Notes: generated by a model from the letters alone, not told the origin. Positions 25,580 through 35,601 are shown, counted from the stretch's first letter. The stretch is DNA of 50,886 nt from Peribacillus asahii (GCF_003570725.1 NZ_QWVS01000041.1:1-50886), one strand, 5' to 3'. Numbers and translations are program-made.

Positions 25580-27226
25580 ATGACTGAATTGTTGCATGTC
25601 ACGATTGGTCAGTTGCTAGAGCAAACAGCTCGTGTTTCAGGTGATAAAGAGGCGGTTGTATACCATGATTTAGGCCTTCGCTATACGTATCGAGAGTTTG
25701 AGAAATTATGTCGAGAAGTGGCTCGCGGGTTTATGTCGCTTGGAATTGAACAAGGAGATCATATGGCTATTTGGGCTACAAATAAACCGGAATGGCTTAT
25801 CTCCCAATTTTCAACAGCGAAAATGGGCGGAGTACTTGTAACAGTGAATACGAATTATCGCAGAAGTGAGTTAGAATATTTGCTACAACAGTCGGATGCG
25901 ACAACGATTATTTTAATGGAAGAGTATCGTGGTCATTCCTTCATCGAGACGTTATATGAAGTTGTTCCTGAATTACGAGAATCTAAACCAGGGCAGCTAC
26001 AATCAAAAAGATTGCCAAAATTAAAAAATGTCATTGTTCTTGGTGAAAATCGATATCCGGGCACGTATTCTTGGGATGATGTGTTGAAAGGAAAAGCTGA
26101 TGTAACTGAGGAAATGTTAGATGAACGTATGAGTAATCAAAGTCCATCTGATGTGATTAACATGCAATATACATCAGGAACAACTGGCTTTCCTAAAGGC
26201 GTAATGTTGACTCATTCTAACCTTGTTAATAATGGGGTAAATATTGCAGCTTGTATGAAGCTGACAAATGAGGATCGTTTGTGTATTCCTGTACCGTTCT
26301 TCCATTGCTTCGGCTGTGTACTTGGGACAATGGCTTGTGTTTCTGTCGGAGCGACAATGGTTCCGCTTGAGGAATTTAATCCAAGTGATGTATTGAGAAC
26401 AGTAGCTGCAGAAAAATGTACAGCTCTTCATGGTGTACCAACGATGTTTATTGCTGAACTGAATTTAGATGATTTCGATAGCTATGATGTAAGCACGCTT
26501 CGAACAGGAATTATGGCAGGATCGAATTGTCCAATTGAAGTGATGAAGAATGTCGTAGAAAAGCTTGGAATGTCGGAAATTACGATTACATATGGACAAA
26601 CTGAATCGTCACCTGGAATTACCATGACTCGAACAGACGATCCAATCGAGTTACGTGTTTCATCAGTGGGAAGAGCACTGCCTAATGTTGAAGTGAAAAT
26701 TGTCGATCCAATAACAGGTGAAGAAGTGCCATCGGGTGAACAAGGTGAACTATGTACACGCGGCTACCATGTGATGAAAGGCTACTACAAAAATCCAGAA
26801 GCGACGCAAGAAGCGATTGACCATGAAGGTTGGCTTCATACGGGAGATCTCGCTGTTATGGATGAGAATGGCTATTGTAAAATTACAGGACGCTTGAAAG
26901 ATATGATTATTCGCGGAGGAGAAAATGTATATCCGCGAGAAGTTGAAGAATTTCTTTATCAGCATCCAGCGATTTTGGATGTACAAGTGGTTGGCGTTCC
27001 GGATAAAAAATACGGAGAAGCGGTCATGGCATGGATTATTCTTAAAGAAGGCGAAACTTTGACAGAGGAAGAAGTAAAAGAATATTGCAAGGGGCAAATT
27101 TCACACTTTAAAATTCCTCGCTATGTTCAGTTTACGAAGCAGTACCCGATGACGGCATCAGGAAAAATTCAAAAATTCAAATTGAAAGAACAGTCTCTTG
27201 ATGTAATCTCAGAATCCACGAAATAA
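25580..27226 (+). CDS. yngI: Acyl-CoA synthetase, YngI-like
   Basis: A 548-residue AMP-forming fatty acyl-CoA ligase of the ANL superfamily. Core motifs: YTSGTTGFPKGVMLTHSN (P-loop-like, near residue 198), TYGQTESSP, GWLHTGDLAVMDENGYCKI and GRLKDMIIRGGENVYPREVEEF, with the catalytic Lys in TASGKIQKFKL at the C-terminus. It activates a carboxylic acid to acyl-CoA for the pathway. ATG 25580 has GAGGAGG upstream; the ORF's earlier M is rejected. It lies 47 bases after the dehydrogenase. Confidence 0.92.
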   Translation: MTELLHVTIGQLLEQTARVSGDKEAVVYHDLGLRYTYREFEKLCREVARGFMSLGIEQGDHMAIWATNKPEWLISQFSTAKMGGVLVTVNTNYRRSELEYLLQQSDATTIILMEEYRGHSFIETLYEVVPELRESKPGQLQSKRLPKLKNVIVLGENRYPGTYSWDDVLKGKADVTEEMLDERMSNQSPSDVINMQYTSGTTGFPKGVMLTHSNLVNNGVNIAACMKLTNEDRLCIPVPFFHCFGCVLGTMACVSVGATMVPLEEFNPSDVLRTVAAEKCTALHGVPTMFIAELNLDDFDSYDVSTLRTGIMAGSNCPIEVMKNVVEKLGMSEITITYGQTESSPGITMTRTDDPIELRVSSVGRALPNVEVKIVDPITGEEVPSGEQGELCTRGYHVMKGYYKNPEATQEAIDHEGWLHTGDLAVMDENGYCKITGRLKDMIIRGGENVYPREVEEFLYQHPAILDVQVVGVPDKKYGEAVMAWIILKEGETLTEEEVKEYCKGQISHFKIPRYVQFTKQYPMTASGKIQKFKLKEQSLDVISESTK

Positions 27227-27238
27227 GGAGGGAATGCG

Positions 27239-28588
27239 ATGATCCAGAAAATATTGATTGCTAATCGAGGGGAAATTGCGCGAAGAATTATTCGTACTTG
27301 TAAAAAGCTAAACATTCAAACGGTAGCTATTTATTCTGAAGCAGATGCGGATGCACCGTTTGTTTCTGAAGCGGATGAAGCCTATTTATTAGGTGCCCCA
27401 CAAGTACAGCAAAGTTATCTTAACGTCCAAAAGATTTTAGAGATTGCAAGTCTTGCAAAGGTAGATGCTATTCATCCTGGCTACGGCTTCTTAAGTGAAA
27501 ATGCAGATTTTGCTCGTTCATGTCAAAGCGCTGGTCTGATTTTTATTGGACCAAGTCCTGATGTGATGCAGCAAATGGGTAGCAAAGTTGAAGCCCGAAA
27601 AACGATGGAGCAAGCAGGTTTACCACTTGTTCCAGGATTATCCCGCCCGCTTATTGATGTGGATGAAGCTGTTCAAGTGGCGAAGCAAATAGGCTATCCA
27701 ATTATGTTGAAAGCTTCTGCCGGCGGCGGTGGCATTGGGATGCAATCGGTTGATAATGAAGCGGAGCTAATTAAAGCATTTGAAGGAAATCAAAAGCGAG
27801 CACAAATGTTTTTTGGGAACGGCGATATGTTCATCGAAAAACGCATTTTGCAGCCGCGACATATCGAGATTCAAATATTAGCAGATACATTTGGCAATGC
27901 GGTGTATTTATGGGAACGAGAATGCTCTGTGCAACGTCGTCATCAAAAGGTCGTCGAGGAAGCACCGTCTTCATTCTTAAGTGAAGAAACGAGAAGGAAA
28001 ATGGGTGAGGCAGCCGTAAAAGCTGTGCAGGCAATTGGCTATTATAATGCTGGTACACTTGAGTTTTTAGTAGATCATGAGCAAAACTTCTACTTCTTAG
28101 AAATGAATACACGCTTGCAAGTAGAACACCCTGTTACCGAAGAGATTACAGGCTTAGATTTAGTGGAACAGCAAATTCGTATTGCTTGTGGCGAGAAGCT
28201 TTCCTTTACGCAAAACGATGTGAAGCTAGAAGGACATGCCATTGAAGTACGAGTGTATGCTGAAGATCCAAAAACTTTTTATCCAGCTCCAGGAAAAATT
28301 ACAGATTTACAGTTGCCAAATGGAGAAGGGATTCGTCATGAGCTAGCTGTTCATAATCAATCAGTAGTTTCTCATTTTTATGATCCAATGATTGCAAAAT
28401 TAGTCATTAAGGGAGAAACGAGAAACGAAGCGATTGAGAGGTTAAAAGAGGCATTGGCTCACTATAAAGTGCAAGGGATTAAATCAAATATTCCGTTGCT
28501 TGAAGAAATAGCTGCTCACGAAGCATTTAAAAATGGAGATACAACAACAGACTTTATTGATAAATATATTAAAAAAGTTACAATTTAA
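27239..28588 (+). CDS. yngH: Biotin carboxylase subunit of an acyl-CoA carboxylase, YngHA-like
   Basis: A 449-residue ATP-grasp biotin carboxylase (AccC type). ILIANRGEIARRIIRTCKKL at the start, HPGYGFLSENADFA, the glycine-rich KASAGGGGIGMQ (near 160), ERECSVQRRHQKVVEEAPS and MNTRLQVEHPVTEEITGLDLV are all present. It carboxylates the biotin on the small carrier protein encoded next. With the beta subunit YngE it is expected to form a methylcrotonyl-CoA carboxylase. AAGGAGGG lies about 6 bases before the ATG. It is 12 bases after the synthetase stop. Confidence 0.92.
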   Translation: MIQKILIANRGEIARRIIRTCKKLNIQTVAIYSEADADAPFVSEADEAYLLGAPQVQQSYLNVQKILEIASLAKVDAIHPGYGFLSENADFARSCQSAGLIFIGPSPDVMQQMGSKVEARKTMEQAGLPLVPGLSRPLIDVDEAVQVAKQIGYPIMLKASAGGGGIGMQSVDNEAELIKAFEGNQKRAQMFFGNGDMFIEKRILQPRHIEIQILADTFGNAVYLWERECSVQRRHQKVVEEAPSSFLSEETRRKMGEAAVKAVQAIGYYNAGTLEFLVDHEQNFYFLEMNTRLQVEHPVTEEITGLDLVEQQIRIACGEKLSFTQNDVKLEGHAIEVRVYAEDPKTFYPAPGKITDLQLPNGEGIRHELAVHNQSVVSHFYDPMIAKLVIKGETRNEAIERLKEALAHYKVQGIKSNIPLLEEIAAHEAFKNGDTTTDFIDKYIKKVTI

Positions 28589-28602
28589 GGGAGGAATTTG
28601 AA

Positions 28603-28815
28603 ATGGCAGAATTAAAAGCGAGCATGGCAGGAAACGTATGGAAGGTAGTTGTAGGAGAAGGAGAAACGGTAACAGACGGACAAGATATCGTGATTTTAGA
28701 ATCAATGAAAATGGAAATTCCTATTGCGGCAGAGCAATCAGGTTCTGTGAAGGAATTAAAGGTGAATGAAGGGGATTTTGTAAATGAAGGTGACGTGTTA
28801 GCGATCATTGAATAA
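28603..28815 (+). CDS. yngHB: Biotin carboxyl carrier protein, YngHB-like
   Basis: A 70-residue stand-alone biotinyl domain. The biotinylation site is Lys36 in VILESMKMEIPI. It carries CO2 between the biotin carboxylase and the carboxyltransferase. In many bacteria this domain is fused to the carboxylase; here, as in B. subtilis, it is separate. GGGAGG lies 8 bases before the ATG, and only 14 bases separate it from the previous gene. Confidence 0.92.
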   Translation: MAELKASMAGNVWKVVVGEGETVTDGQDIVILESMKMEIPIAAEQSGSVKELKVNEGDFVNEGDVLAIIE

Positions 28816-28866
28816 AGTTTATCAAGTAGATTTTCTTTTAGGGAAGAGATACTGAGTGTTGGTTGA

Positions 28867-28906
28867 AGTCTCCCGCTTTACTTAACGGTGAAGTGGGGGC
28901 TTACGG
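28867..28906. mobile_element. Solo IS200/IS605-like end hairpin between yngHB and yngG
   Basis: GAAGTCTCCCGCTT and AAGTGGGGGCTT form an imperfect stem around TACTTAACGGTG. The minus strand reads AAGCCCCCACTTC...GCGGGAGACTTCAA, which looks like the subterminal hairpin and TTCAA end of TnpB-type transposons. No transposase is near. It may now act as an intra-operon attenuator. Confidence 0.4.
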
Positions 28907-28948
28907 CTTACTATCTGCTCATTTGCTATAAAAATGGAGGCGATGTAA

Positions 28949-29851
28949 TTGAAATGGCCGGAGAAAATTATTATTAAGGAAGTAGGCCCACGAGACGGCC
29001 TTCAAAATGAAAAGCGGATTGTTCCAACAGACGTTAAAATAGACTGGATTAATGCTTTATCTAACACAGGGCTTTCTTACATTGAAGCGACCTCTTTCGT
29101 TAATCCTAAATGGATTCCACAGCTCGGTGATGCAATGGAGGTAGTGAAGGGCATTGAGAGAAATCCGGATGTAACGTATGCAGCACTTGTTCCGAATAAG
29201 AGAGGATTAGAATCTGCATTAGAAGCTAATATTGATGAGGTTTCTGTTTTTATGTCGGCCAGTGAATCGCATAATCAGAATAATATTAATAAATCGATAG
29301 CGGATACGTATCCTGTTTTGCGTGAAGTTATTGAGGAAGCGATTCGAAACGGAAAGACGGTAAGAGGATATGTATCAACCGTTTTTGGCTGTCCATATGA
29401 AGGAGATGTGCCATTCGAGCAAGCGTTACGTGTTTGTGACCAGTTATTTGATTACGGTATTCACGAACTTTCTCTCGGTGATACGATTGGTGTAGCTTCT
29501 CCTATGCAGGTGGAGCAGTTTCTTGAAGTAGCTCTTAAGCGATATGACAAAAGCAAGGTCGCACTTCATTTCCATGATACGAGAGGAATGGCGCTTGCGA
29601 ATATTGTGAAATCGCTAGAGTACGGGATTGTTACTTTCGATGCTTCATTAGGTGGGTTAGGAGGCTGTCCATACGCTCCGGGTGCAAGTGGAAATGTTGC
29701 GACAGATGATCTTGTTCATATGCTAGATAAGATGGGAATTGAGACGGGAATTGATGCTGAGAAACTTATGCAGGCGAGTTTGATTATTCAAAATAGTTTG
29801 CAAACACCGCTGCCAAGTCATCAGATGGCCGTGTTTAATGCTAGTAAGTGA
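28949..29851 (+). CDS. yngG: Hydroxymethylglutaryl-CoA lyase, YngG-like
   Basis: A 300-residue TIM-barrel lyase that splits HMG-CoA into acetyl-CoA and acetoacetate, the last step of leucine breakdown. Signature motifs: KEVGPRDGLQNEKRIV at the start, ALHFHDTRGMALAN and GGLGGCPYAPGASGNVATDD near residues 232-251, with the catalytic Cys. The start is TTG 28949, with GGAGGCG about 9 bases upstream. The stop abuts the ribosome site of yngF. Confidence 0.93.
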   Translation: MKWPEKIIIKEVGPRDGLQNEKRIVPTDVKIDWINALSNTGLSYIEATSFVNPKWIPQLGDAMEVVKGIERNPDVTYAALVPNKRGLESALEANIDEVSVFMSASESHNQNNINKSIADTYPVLREVIEEAIRNGKTVRGYVSTVFGCPYEGDVPFEQALRVCDQLFDYGIHELSLGDTIGVASPMQVEQFLEVALKRYDKSKVALHFHDTRGMALANIVKSLEYGIVTFDASLGGLGGCPYAPGASGNVATDDLVHMLDKMGIETGIDAEKLMQASLIIQNSLQTPLPSHQMAVFNASK

Positions 29852-29862
29852 GGAGTGGAGCT

Positions 29863-30642
29863 ATGAAGCTGATAGAAATGAATCGTGAAACAAAAGGTGT
29901 TGCGATTATTACGTTAAATCGTTCTGAAGCAGCTAATGCTTTATCAAAAGCATTACTTCTTGAGTTAAATGAAGCAATCGCTGAACTACAAAATGACTCT
30001 CAGTTACGAGCTGTCATTGTAACGGGAGCAGGAGAGAAGGCATTTTGCGCTGGTGCTGATTTGAAGGAACGTGCCGGTATGGAAGAAGCCGAGGTGAAAG
30101 AGACAGTCAAACTGATTGGAAGCACAATTACAAAACTAGCAAACTTTCCGGTTCCTGTGATTGCCGCTATTAACGGTGCTGCATTTGGAGGAGGGCTGGA
30201 GCTCGCTTTAGCTTGTGATCTGCGCTTAGCTTCAGAAACAGCGAAAATGGGCTTAACGGAAACGGCACTTGGCATTATCCCTGGCGCAGGTGGTACACAG
30301 AGATTGCCTCGTGTTATTGGGGTTGCTGTTGCAAAAGAATTAATCTATACAGCCCGAAGAATTGATGCACATACGGCCAATTCGATTGGGCTTGTTAGCC
30401 GAGTGGTGGCACAAGGAAAGCTAATAGAAGAAGCGAAAAAACTTGCTCAGGAAATTGCTGAAAATGCTCCGCTTTCTTTACGAGCAGCTAAAGCGGCTAT
30501 TAATGAAGGACTAGATGTCTCATTAGAAGCAGGATTAGCTATTGAAAAAATTCAATACAATACGACAATTCGTTCTAACGACCGACTAGAGGGTCTGGCC
30601 GCATTTAAAGAAAAGCGTAAACCAGTCTTTACAGGGAAGTAA
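29863..30642 (+). CDS. yngF: Enoyl-CoA hydratase/methylglutaconyl-CoA hydratase, YngF-like
   Basis: A 259-residue crotonase. The oxyanion-hole segments are KAFCAGADLKER (near residue 60) and INGAAFGGGLELALACDLRLAS (near 100); the catalytic Glu region is LGIIPGAGGTQRLPR (near 135). In this operon it should hydrate 3-methylglutaconyl-CoA to HMG-CoA. ATG 29863 has GAGGAGTGG upstream. The open frame to 29848 overlaps yngG and is not needed. Confidence 0.92.
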   Translation: MKLIEMNRETKGVAIITLNRSEAANALSKALLLELNEAIAELQNDSQLRAVIVTGAGEKAFCAGADLKERAGMEEAEVKETVKLIGSTITKLANFPVPVIAAINGAAFGGGLELALACDLRLASETAKMGLTETALGIIPGAGGTQRLPRVIGVAVAKELIYTARRIDAHTANSIGLVSRVVAQGKLIEEAKKLAQEIAENAPLSLRAAKAAINEGLDVSLEAGLAIEKIQYNTTIRSNDRLEGLAAFKEKRKPVFTGK

Positions 30643-30798
30643 GCAAAGCATAAGGCGTCTGTAATCATTGACAGATACATAATTTGTCTTTCGAAGAGGT
30701 TAGTTTATGACCTTGAGTCGATAACGCCTGAATCTAGACACCCAAACGTACTGAAAGTTTTATATTTTCCTATCTTTTAAAAAAGCGGAGGGATTAGC

Positions 30799-32334
30799 AT
30801 GTCACAATCAACGAAAACTACACTGAATGATATTGTGGAAACAATTAAAAAAGGTGGTTCTACTAAATATCATGAAAAAAATGCAGAAAAAGGTAAACTA
30901 TTTGTTCGTGAACGCTTGCAGTTATTATTTGATGAAGGAATTGAAATAGAGGATGCCTTTTTTGCTAATTGTACAAGTGAAGGGCTGCCAGCTGATGGTG
31001 TTGTAACAGGCATCGGTAAAATTAACGGTCAAACAGTTTGTGTAATGGCTAATGATTCTACTGTAAAGGCAGGATCATGGGGAGCTAAAACGGTTGAAAA
31101 AATCATTCGTATTCAGGAAACAGCAGAAAAATTACAAGTTCCTCTTTTATATTTAGTTGATTCTGCTGGAGCACGTATTACGGATCAAATTGAAATGTTC
31201 CCAGGTCGCCGTGGTGCTGGAAGAATCTTTTATAACCAAGTGAAGCTATCTGGAAAAGTACCGCAAATTTGCTTATTGTTCGGTCCTTCCGCTGCTGGTG
31301 GTGCGTATATCCCTGCTTTTTGTGACATTGTTGTCATGGTCGATGGCAATGCATCTATGTATTTAGGTTCTCCGCGAATGGCTGAAATGGTTATTGGTGA
31401 AAAGGTAACGGAAGAAGAAATGGGCGGAGCGAAAATGCATTGCTCAGTTTCTGGATGTGGTGACGTACTTGCTAAATCAGAAGAAGAAGCGATTGCGTTT
31501 GCTCGCCGTTATTTAAGCTATTTCCCAACGAATTATCAACAAAAACCAACGCCGGTAGAAGCTAAAGATCCAGCCTCTTTTGAAAAAACATTAGCAGACA
31601 TTATTCCAGCTAATCAAAATGCTCCATTTAATATGTACGATCTGATCAATCGAGTTGTGGATGAAGATTCAGTCTGCGAAATTAAGAAATTGTTTGCTCC
31701 TGAACTAATTACGACGTTAGCTCGCATTAATGGGCAACCGGTCGGGATTATCGCCAATCAGCCTCGTGTAAAGGGTGGCGTGTTATTCCATGATTCAGCG
31801 GATAAAGCAGCTAAATTTATTACGCTATGTGATGCTTTCCATATTCCGCTTCTATTCTTAGCGGATATTCCAGGATTTATGATTGGAACAAAGGTCGAAC
31901 AAGCAGGTATTATTCGTCATGGAGCGAAAATGATTTCAGCGATGAGTGAAGCGACTGTACCGAAAATTTCCGTCGTCGTACGAAAAGCATATGGTGCTGG
32001 ATTATATGCGATGGCCGGCCCTGCTTTTGAACCAGATTGCTGTCTTGCGTTACCATCTGCTTTTATTGCAGTAATGGGAGCTGAAGCTGCAGTGAATGCA
32101 GTATACGCAAATAAAATAAACGCTTTAGAACCAAATGAGCGTGGTGCTTTTATCGCGCAAAAACGAGAAGAATATAATCAAGATATCGATATCTACCGCT
32201 TAGCATCTGAAATGATTGTCGATGCAATTGTTGCACCAAATGATTTACGTGCAGAATTAACAAGTCGATTTGCAGCTTATAATAGCAAACAGTTAACATT
32301 TACTGATCGAAAGCATGGAGTATATCCAGTTTAA
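30799..32334 (+). CDS. yngE: Acyl-CoA carboxylase beta subunit, YngE-like
   Basis: A 511-residue carboxyltransferase (crotonase-fold pair). N-terminal half: LVDSAGARITDQIEMFPGRRGAGRIFYNQ and GPSAAGGAYIPAFCD. C-terminal half: GVLFHDSADKAAKFI, FLADIPGFMIGTKVEQAGIIRHGAKM and MAGPAFEPD. It moves the carboxyl group from biotin to the acyl-CoA, probably 3-methylcrotonyl-CoA given the neighbours. GGAGGG lies 6-7 bases before the ATG. A 156-base gap separates it from yngF, unusually long for this operon, with no clear promoter. A terminator follows. Confidence 0.92.
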   Translation: MSQSTKTTLNDIVETIKKGGSTKYHEKNAEKGKLFVRERLQLLFDEGIEIEDAFFANCTSEGLPADGVVTGIGKINGQTVCVMANDSTVKAGSWGAKTVEKIIRIQETAEKLQVPLLYLVDSAGARITDQIEMFPGRRGAGRIFYNQVKLSGKVPQICLLFGPSAAGGAYIPAFCDIVVMVDGNASMYLGSPRMAEMVIGEKVTEEEMGGAKMHCSVSGCGDVLAKSEEEAIAFARRYLSYFPTNYQQKPTPVEAKDPASFEKTLADIIPANQNAPFNMYDLINRVVDEDSVCEIKKLFAPELITTLARINGQPVGIIANQPRVKGGVLFHDSADKAAKFITLCDAFHIPLLFLADIPGFMIGTKVEQAGIIRHGAKMISAMSEATVPKISVVVRKAYGAGLYAMAGPAFEPDCCLALPSAFIAVMGAEAAVNAVYANKINALEPNERGAFIAQKREEYNQDIDIYRLASEMIVDAIVAPNDLRAELTSRFAAYNSKQLTFTDRKHGVYPV

Positions 32335-32348
32335 ATTATGAATCTATA

Positions 32349-32376
32349 AAAGCCTACCAGTTCTGGTAGGTTTTTA
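32349..32376 (+). terminator. Terminator of the yng-like operon
   Basis: AAAGCCTACC pairs with GGTAGGTTTTT around AGTTCT. Confidence 0.85.
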
Positions 32377-32631
32377 TATAGAAAAGGATAAGAATTCAAT
32401 TAAACTTTTTTGGTTTCTTGTATTATAAGAAGCAAATATAGTAAGATAGTGTGTAATTACATATTTATACTTATATTTTATTTTTGAATGCAATCAAGGA
32501 TGGTAACTATGATTGCTCAATCGTTTCTAATAAAGTGTTACTAATAAAAATAAGCTCGAAATCATTTATGTTTATAACCATTATTTGAAGAAAGTTCACA
32601 ATTCATATTTTACAGAAGGTATATGAAACTT

Positions 32632-33220
32632 TTGAACTACCCATCACTTAATTTTCTAATGAAAATTTGAAGTAGGGGGATTCCTGCAAACACCAGTGTA
32701 TCCACCAATTTTTTAGCAGGCTCTACCAGTAGTCCCTAAGGTGAAAGCTTTTACTATTTTTGTACGTTGACTCGCCACGCACCCTACTTTAGCTGAGGAT
32801 TAGCAACTTGGATATACGTGAAGGCGATTAGAGCGTTGAAGATTGAAGATTTTACCTAGCAGACATTTACCTTGCTAGAATCTCCTATCTTCGGTTTTCG
32901 AAGAATCGTTCGTACAGGAATACCAAAGAAACAAGTGTTTGGTTGGGCAGGAAGGTGATTCATCTCCCACCTACTCATTGGGCATCGCCCTTCACATTCC
33001 TTGAGGTGAGAGTCTTCTCGCCTAAGACATTAGAACATTTTAAAGGCACGTTTGGAGCAACGATTTTATTTCATACTTACTTAATGGGCAGTAGTTCCCA
33101 CTTCGAGATTTTGAGAGAACAAAGAAGAAAAGTGGAGACAATTGCCGGTAAAGGTCCAATTGGTTCAATAACCATCAGTGGAGGCTAAATACCTCCTTAC
33201 TGATGGAAGTTTCACTTTAT
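32632..33220 (-). mobile_element. Degenerate IS200/IS605 (TnpB-type) element
   Basis: Read on the minus strand, the element begins with a hairpin at 33174-33208 (CCATCAGT plus GGAGG arms) and ends with a long hairpin at 32632-32696: CCCCCTACTTC, then AATTTTC-ATTA-GAAAATT, ending in TTCAA. Just inside the right end, the minus strand reads KAFTLGTTGRAC-stop (stop near 32716), the typical C-terminus of Bacillus TnpB proteins, then a non-coding tail with GCAGGAATCCCC. The rest of tnpB is deleted or scrambled. A weak 81-codon plus-strand frame (32943-33188) overlaps the scar and is not considered a gene. Confidence 0.6.
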
Positions 33221-33279
33221 AAACATAGCAACATGAAAAAAGAGAAGCGGCTTGCATTTCTTTTGGGAGGAACTATCAA

Positions 33280-34737
33280 ATGGCAACGAAATATACCGAT
33301 GACAGCTATACATTACACACCGATCTTTATCAGATTAATATGGTTCAATCTTACTGGGAAGATAACATTCATAATCGAAAGGCCGTATTTGAAGTTTATT
33401 TTCGAAGATTACCTTTTAAGAGTGGATATGCTATTTTTGCGGGACTGGAGAAAATCGTTCATTTTTTAGAACATTTCAGCTTTACAGAAAGTGATATCGA
33501 TTATTTACGAACATTGGAGTACGATGAAGCATTTCTTACGTACTTAAGTGAGCTGCGTTTTTCAGGAAACTTACGTTGTATGAAAGAAGGCGAACTTGTT
33601 TTTGCGAATGAGCCGATGTTACGAGTGGAAGCACCGCTTGGAGAGGCTCAGCTTATCGAGACTGCTCTGCTTAATATTGTGAATTATCACACACTTATTG
33701 CAACGAAAGCATCACGTATTAAGCAAGTGCTCGGAGATGAGCCAGCGCTTGAATTTGGTTCACGTCGCGCTCAAGAAATGGATGCGGCTATTTGGGGAGC
33801 ACGAGCGGCATATATTGCTGGATTTGATTCAACAAGCAATGTTCGTGCAGGTAAGCTATTTGGAATCCCTGTTTCAGGGACACATGCTCATTCGATGATT
33901 CAAGCGTATAAAGATGAATATACAGCCTTTCATAAATACGCGAAAACACATAGGGATTGTGTATTCTTAGTTGATACATACGATACCCTTCGTTCGGGTA
34001 TTCCAAATGCGATTCGAGTTGCTAAGGAATTAGGAGATCAAATTAACTTTATTGGCATTCGCTTAGATAGCGGCGACCTTGCTTATTTATCAAAAGAAGC
34101 ACGTAAAATGTTAGATGAAGCTGGTTTTCCTGAAGCAAAGATTGTCGCTTCTAATGATTTGGATGAATATACTATTATCAATTTAAAGCAGCAAGGTGCA
34201 TGTATTGACGTTTGGGGAATCGGAACGAAGCTTATTACAGCTTATGATCAACCAGCGCTAGGAGCAGTTTATAAAATGGTGGCGATGGAAGAAGAGCATG
34301 GTGAATTGGTGGATACGATGAAAATTTCATCTAATCCAGAAAAGGTCTCTACACCAGGGCTGAAGCGCATCTATCGAATTATTAATAAAATTAACCACCA
34401 TGCTGAGGGTGATTACTTGACGATGGAGGATGAAAAGCCGCAAGAAGAAGAGAAATTAAAGATGTTTCATCCAGTACATACATTCCTTAGTAAATTTGTG
34501 ACTGATTTTGATGCGGTCGATTTACATGAGGATATTTATGAGAATGGTATATTAGTTTATGAATTGCCAGCCATTGATGACATTAAAGCTTTTTGTAAGC
34601 AAAATTTACAAGTGCTTTGGCCAGAATACTTACGAGCTTTAAATCCGGAAGAGTATCCAGTCGATTTAAGTCAGAAATGTTGGGATAATAAAATGAGAAA
34701 TATAGCAGAAGTACAAGCTAAAATGTTATCTAAATAA
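33280..34737 (+). CDS. pncB: Nicotinate phosphoribosyltransferase
   Basis: A 485-residue NAPRTase that makes nicotinate mononucleotide from nicotinate and PRPP (NAD salvage). Family landmarks: YTLHTDLYQINMVQSYW at the start, EFGSRRAQEMDAAIWGARAAY (near 150), GIPVSGTHAHSMIQAY, FIGIRLDSGDLAYLSKEARK, ASNDLDEYTI and DVWGIGTKLITAYDQPAL. GGGAGG lies 9 bases before the ATG. nadE follows 20 bases later, as in B. subtilis. The gene starts about 60 bases after the IS605 scar, so the scar is in its promoter region. Confidence 0.94.
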   Translation: MATKYTDDSYTLHTDLYQINMVQSYWEDNIHNRKAVFEVYFRRLPFKSGYAIFAGLEKIVHFLEHFSFTESDIDYLRTLEYDEAFLTYLSELRFSGNLRCMKEGELVFANEPMLRVEAPLGEAQLIETALLNIVNYHTLIATKASRIKQVLGDEPALEFGSRRAQEMDAAIWGARAAYIAGFDSTSNVRAGKLFGIPVSGTHAHSMIQAYKDEYTAFHKYAKTHRDCVFLVDTYDTLRSGIPNAIRVAKELGDQINFIGIRLDSGDLAYLSKEARKMLDEAGFPEAKIVASNDLDEYTIINLKQQGACIDVWGIGTKLITAYDQPALGAVYKMVAMEEEHGELVDTMKISSNPEKVSTPGLKRIYRIINKINHHAEGDYLTMEDEKPQEEEKLKMFHPVHTFLSKFVTDFDAVDLHEDIYENGILVYELPAIDDIKAFCKQNLQVLWPEYLRALNPEEYPVDLSQKCWDNKMRNIAEVQAKMLSK

Positions 34738-34757
34738 TGTAGAAAGAGGGTAAGTAG

Positions 34758-35588
34758 ATGCGTCCTTTACAGTCAGAAATTATTAAAAAACTGTTAGTAC
34801 AGCCTACGATTGATCCTAAAGTAGAATTTAGAAGAAGTGTGGATTTGCTGAAAGATTATGCAAAGAAATATTCATTTATCAAAAGTTTTGTACTTGGTAT
34901 TTCTGGAGGGCAAGATTCCACTTTATGTGGTTATATCGCTCAAACAGCAGTGAATGAATTAAATGAAGAAAAGAATACAAATGAATATCAATTTATTGCC
35001 GTGAGTTTGCCCTATGGTGTACAGGCAGATGAAGATGATCGTCAAGCGGCTTTGCAATTTATTAAGCCAAGTGTGAATGTGACAGTAAATATTAAAGCAG
35101 CTGTTGACGCTTCCGTACAAGCGGTTGAAACAGCTTCTGGCCAGAAATTATCGAACTTTTTAAAAGGCAATACAAAAGCACGTGAGCGAATGAAAGTACA
35201 ATTCGATTTAGCAGGTATTTATAAAGGAGTTGTATTGGGGACTGATCATGCCGCAGAAGCAGTAACTGGATTTTTTACGAAGTTTGGTGACGGAGCAGCT
35301 GATTTAGTTCCACTTTACCGTTTAAATAAACGACAAGGTAGAGAAATTTTAAAATATTTACAAGCTCCTGAACGTTTATATTTAAAAGTACCAACAGCGG
35401 ATCTTGAGGATGACAAACCGTTAGTACCAGATGAAGCGGCATTAGGTGTTTCCTATGAGGAAATCGATGACTATTTAGAAGGTAAAGACATTCGCACAGA
35501 AGCAGCGGAAATTATTGAAAACTGGTACACAAAGACAGAACATAAACGAAATGAACCGATTCATGTATATGATACGTGGTGGAGATAA
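34758..35588 (+). CDS. nadE: NH3-dependent NAD+ synthetase
   Basis: A 276-residue amidotransferase-independent NAD synthetase that converts deamido-NAD to NAD using ammonia and ATP. The PP-loop is [15 protein letters not shown] (near residue 47). Other motifs: [42 protein letters not shown] and [38 protein letters not shown] precedes the ATG. It is cotranscribed with pncB and followed by a strong terminator. Confidence 0.94.
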   Translation: MRPLQSEIIKKLLVQPTIDPKVEFRRSVDLLKDYAKKYSFIKSFVLGISGGQDSTLCGYIAQTAVNELNEEKNTNEYQFIAVSLPYGVQADEDDRQAALQFIKPSVNVTVNIKAAVDASVQAVETASGQKLSNFLKGNTKARERMKVQFDLAGIYKGVVLGTDHAAEAVTGFFTKFGDGAADLVPLYRLNKRQGREILKYLQAPERLYLKVPTADLEDDKPLVPDEAALGVSYEEIDDYLEGKDIRTEAAEIIENWYTKTEHKRNEPIHVYDTWWR

Positions 35589-35601
35589 GAAGAAATTATC
35601 A

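Noticed and set aside
32943..33188. An 81-codon open frame inside the IS605 scar
   Set aside because: It is opposite to the TnpB remnant, ends in the end hairpin, and has no ribosome site.
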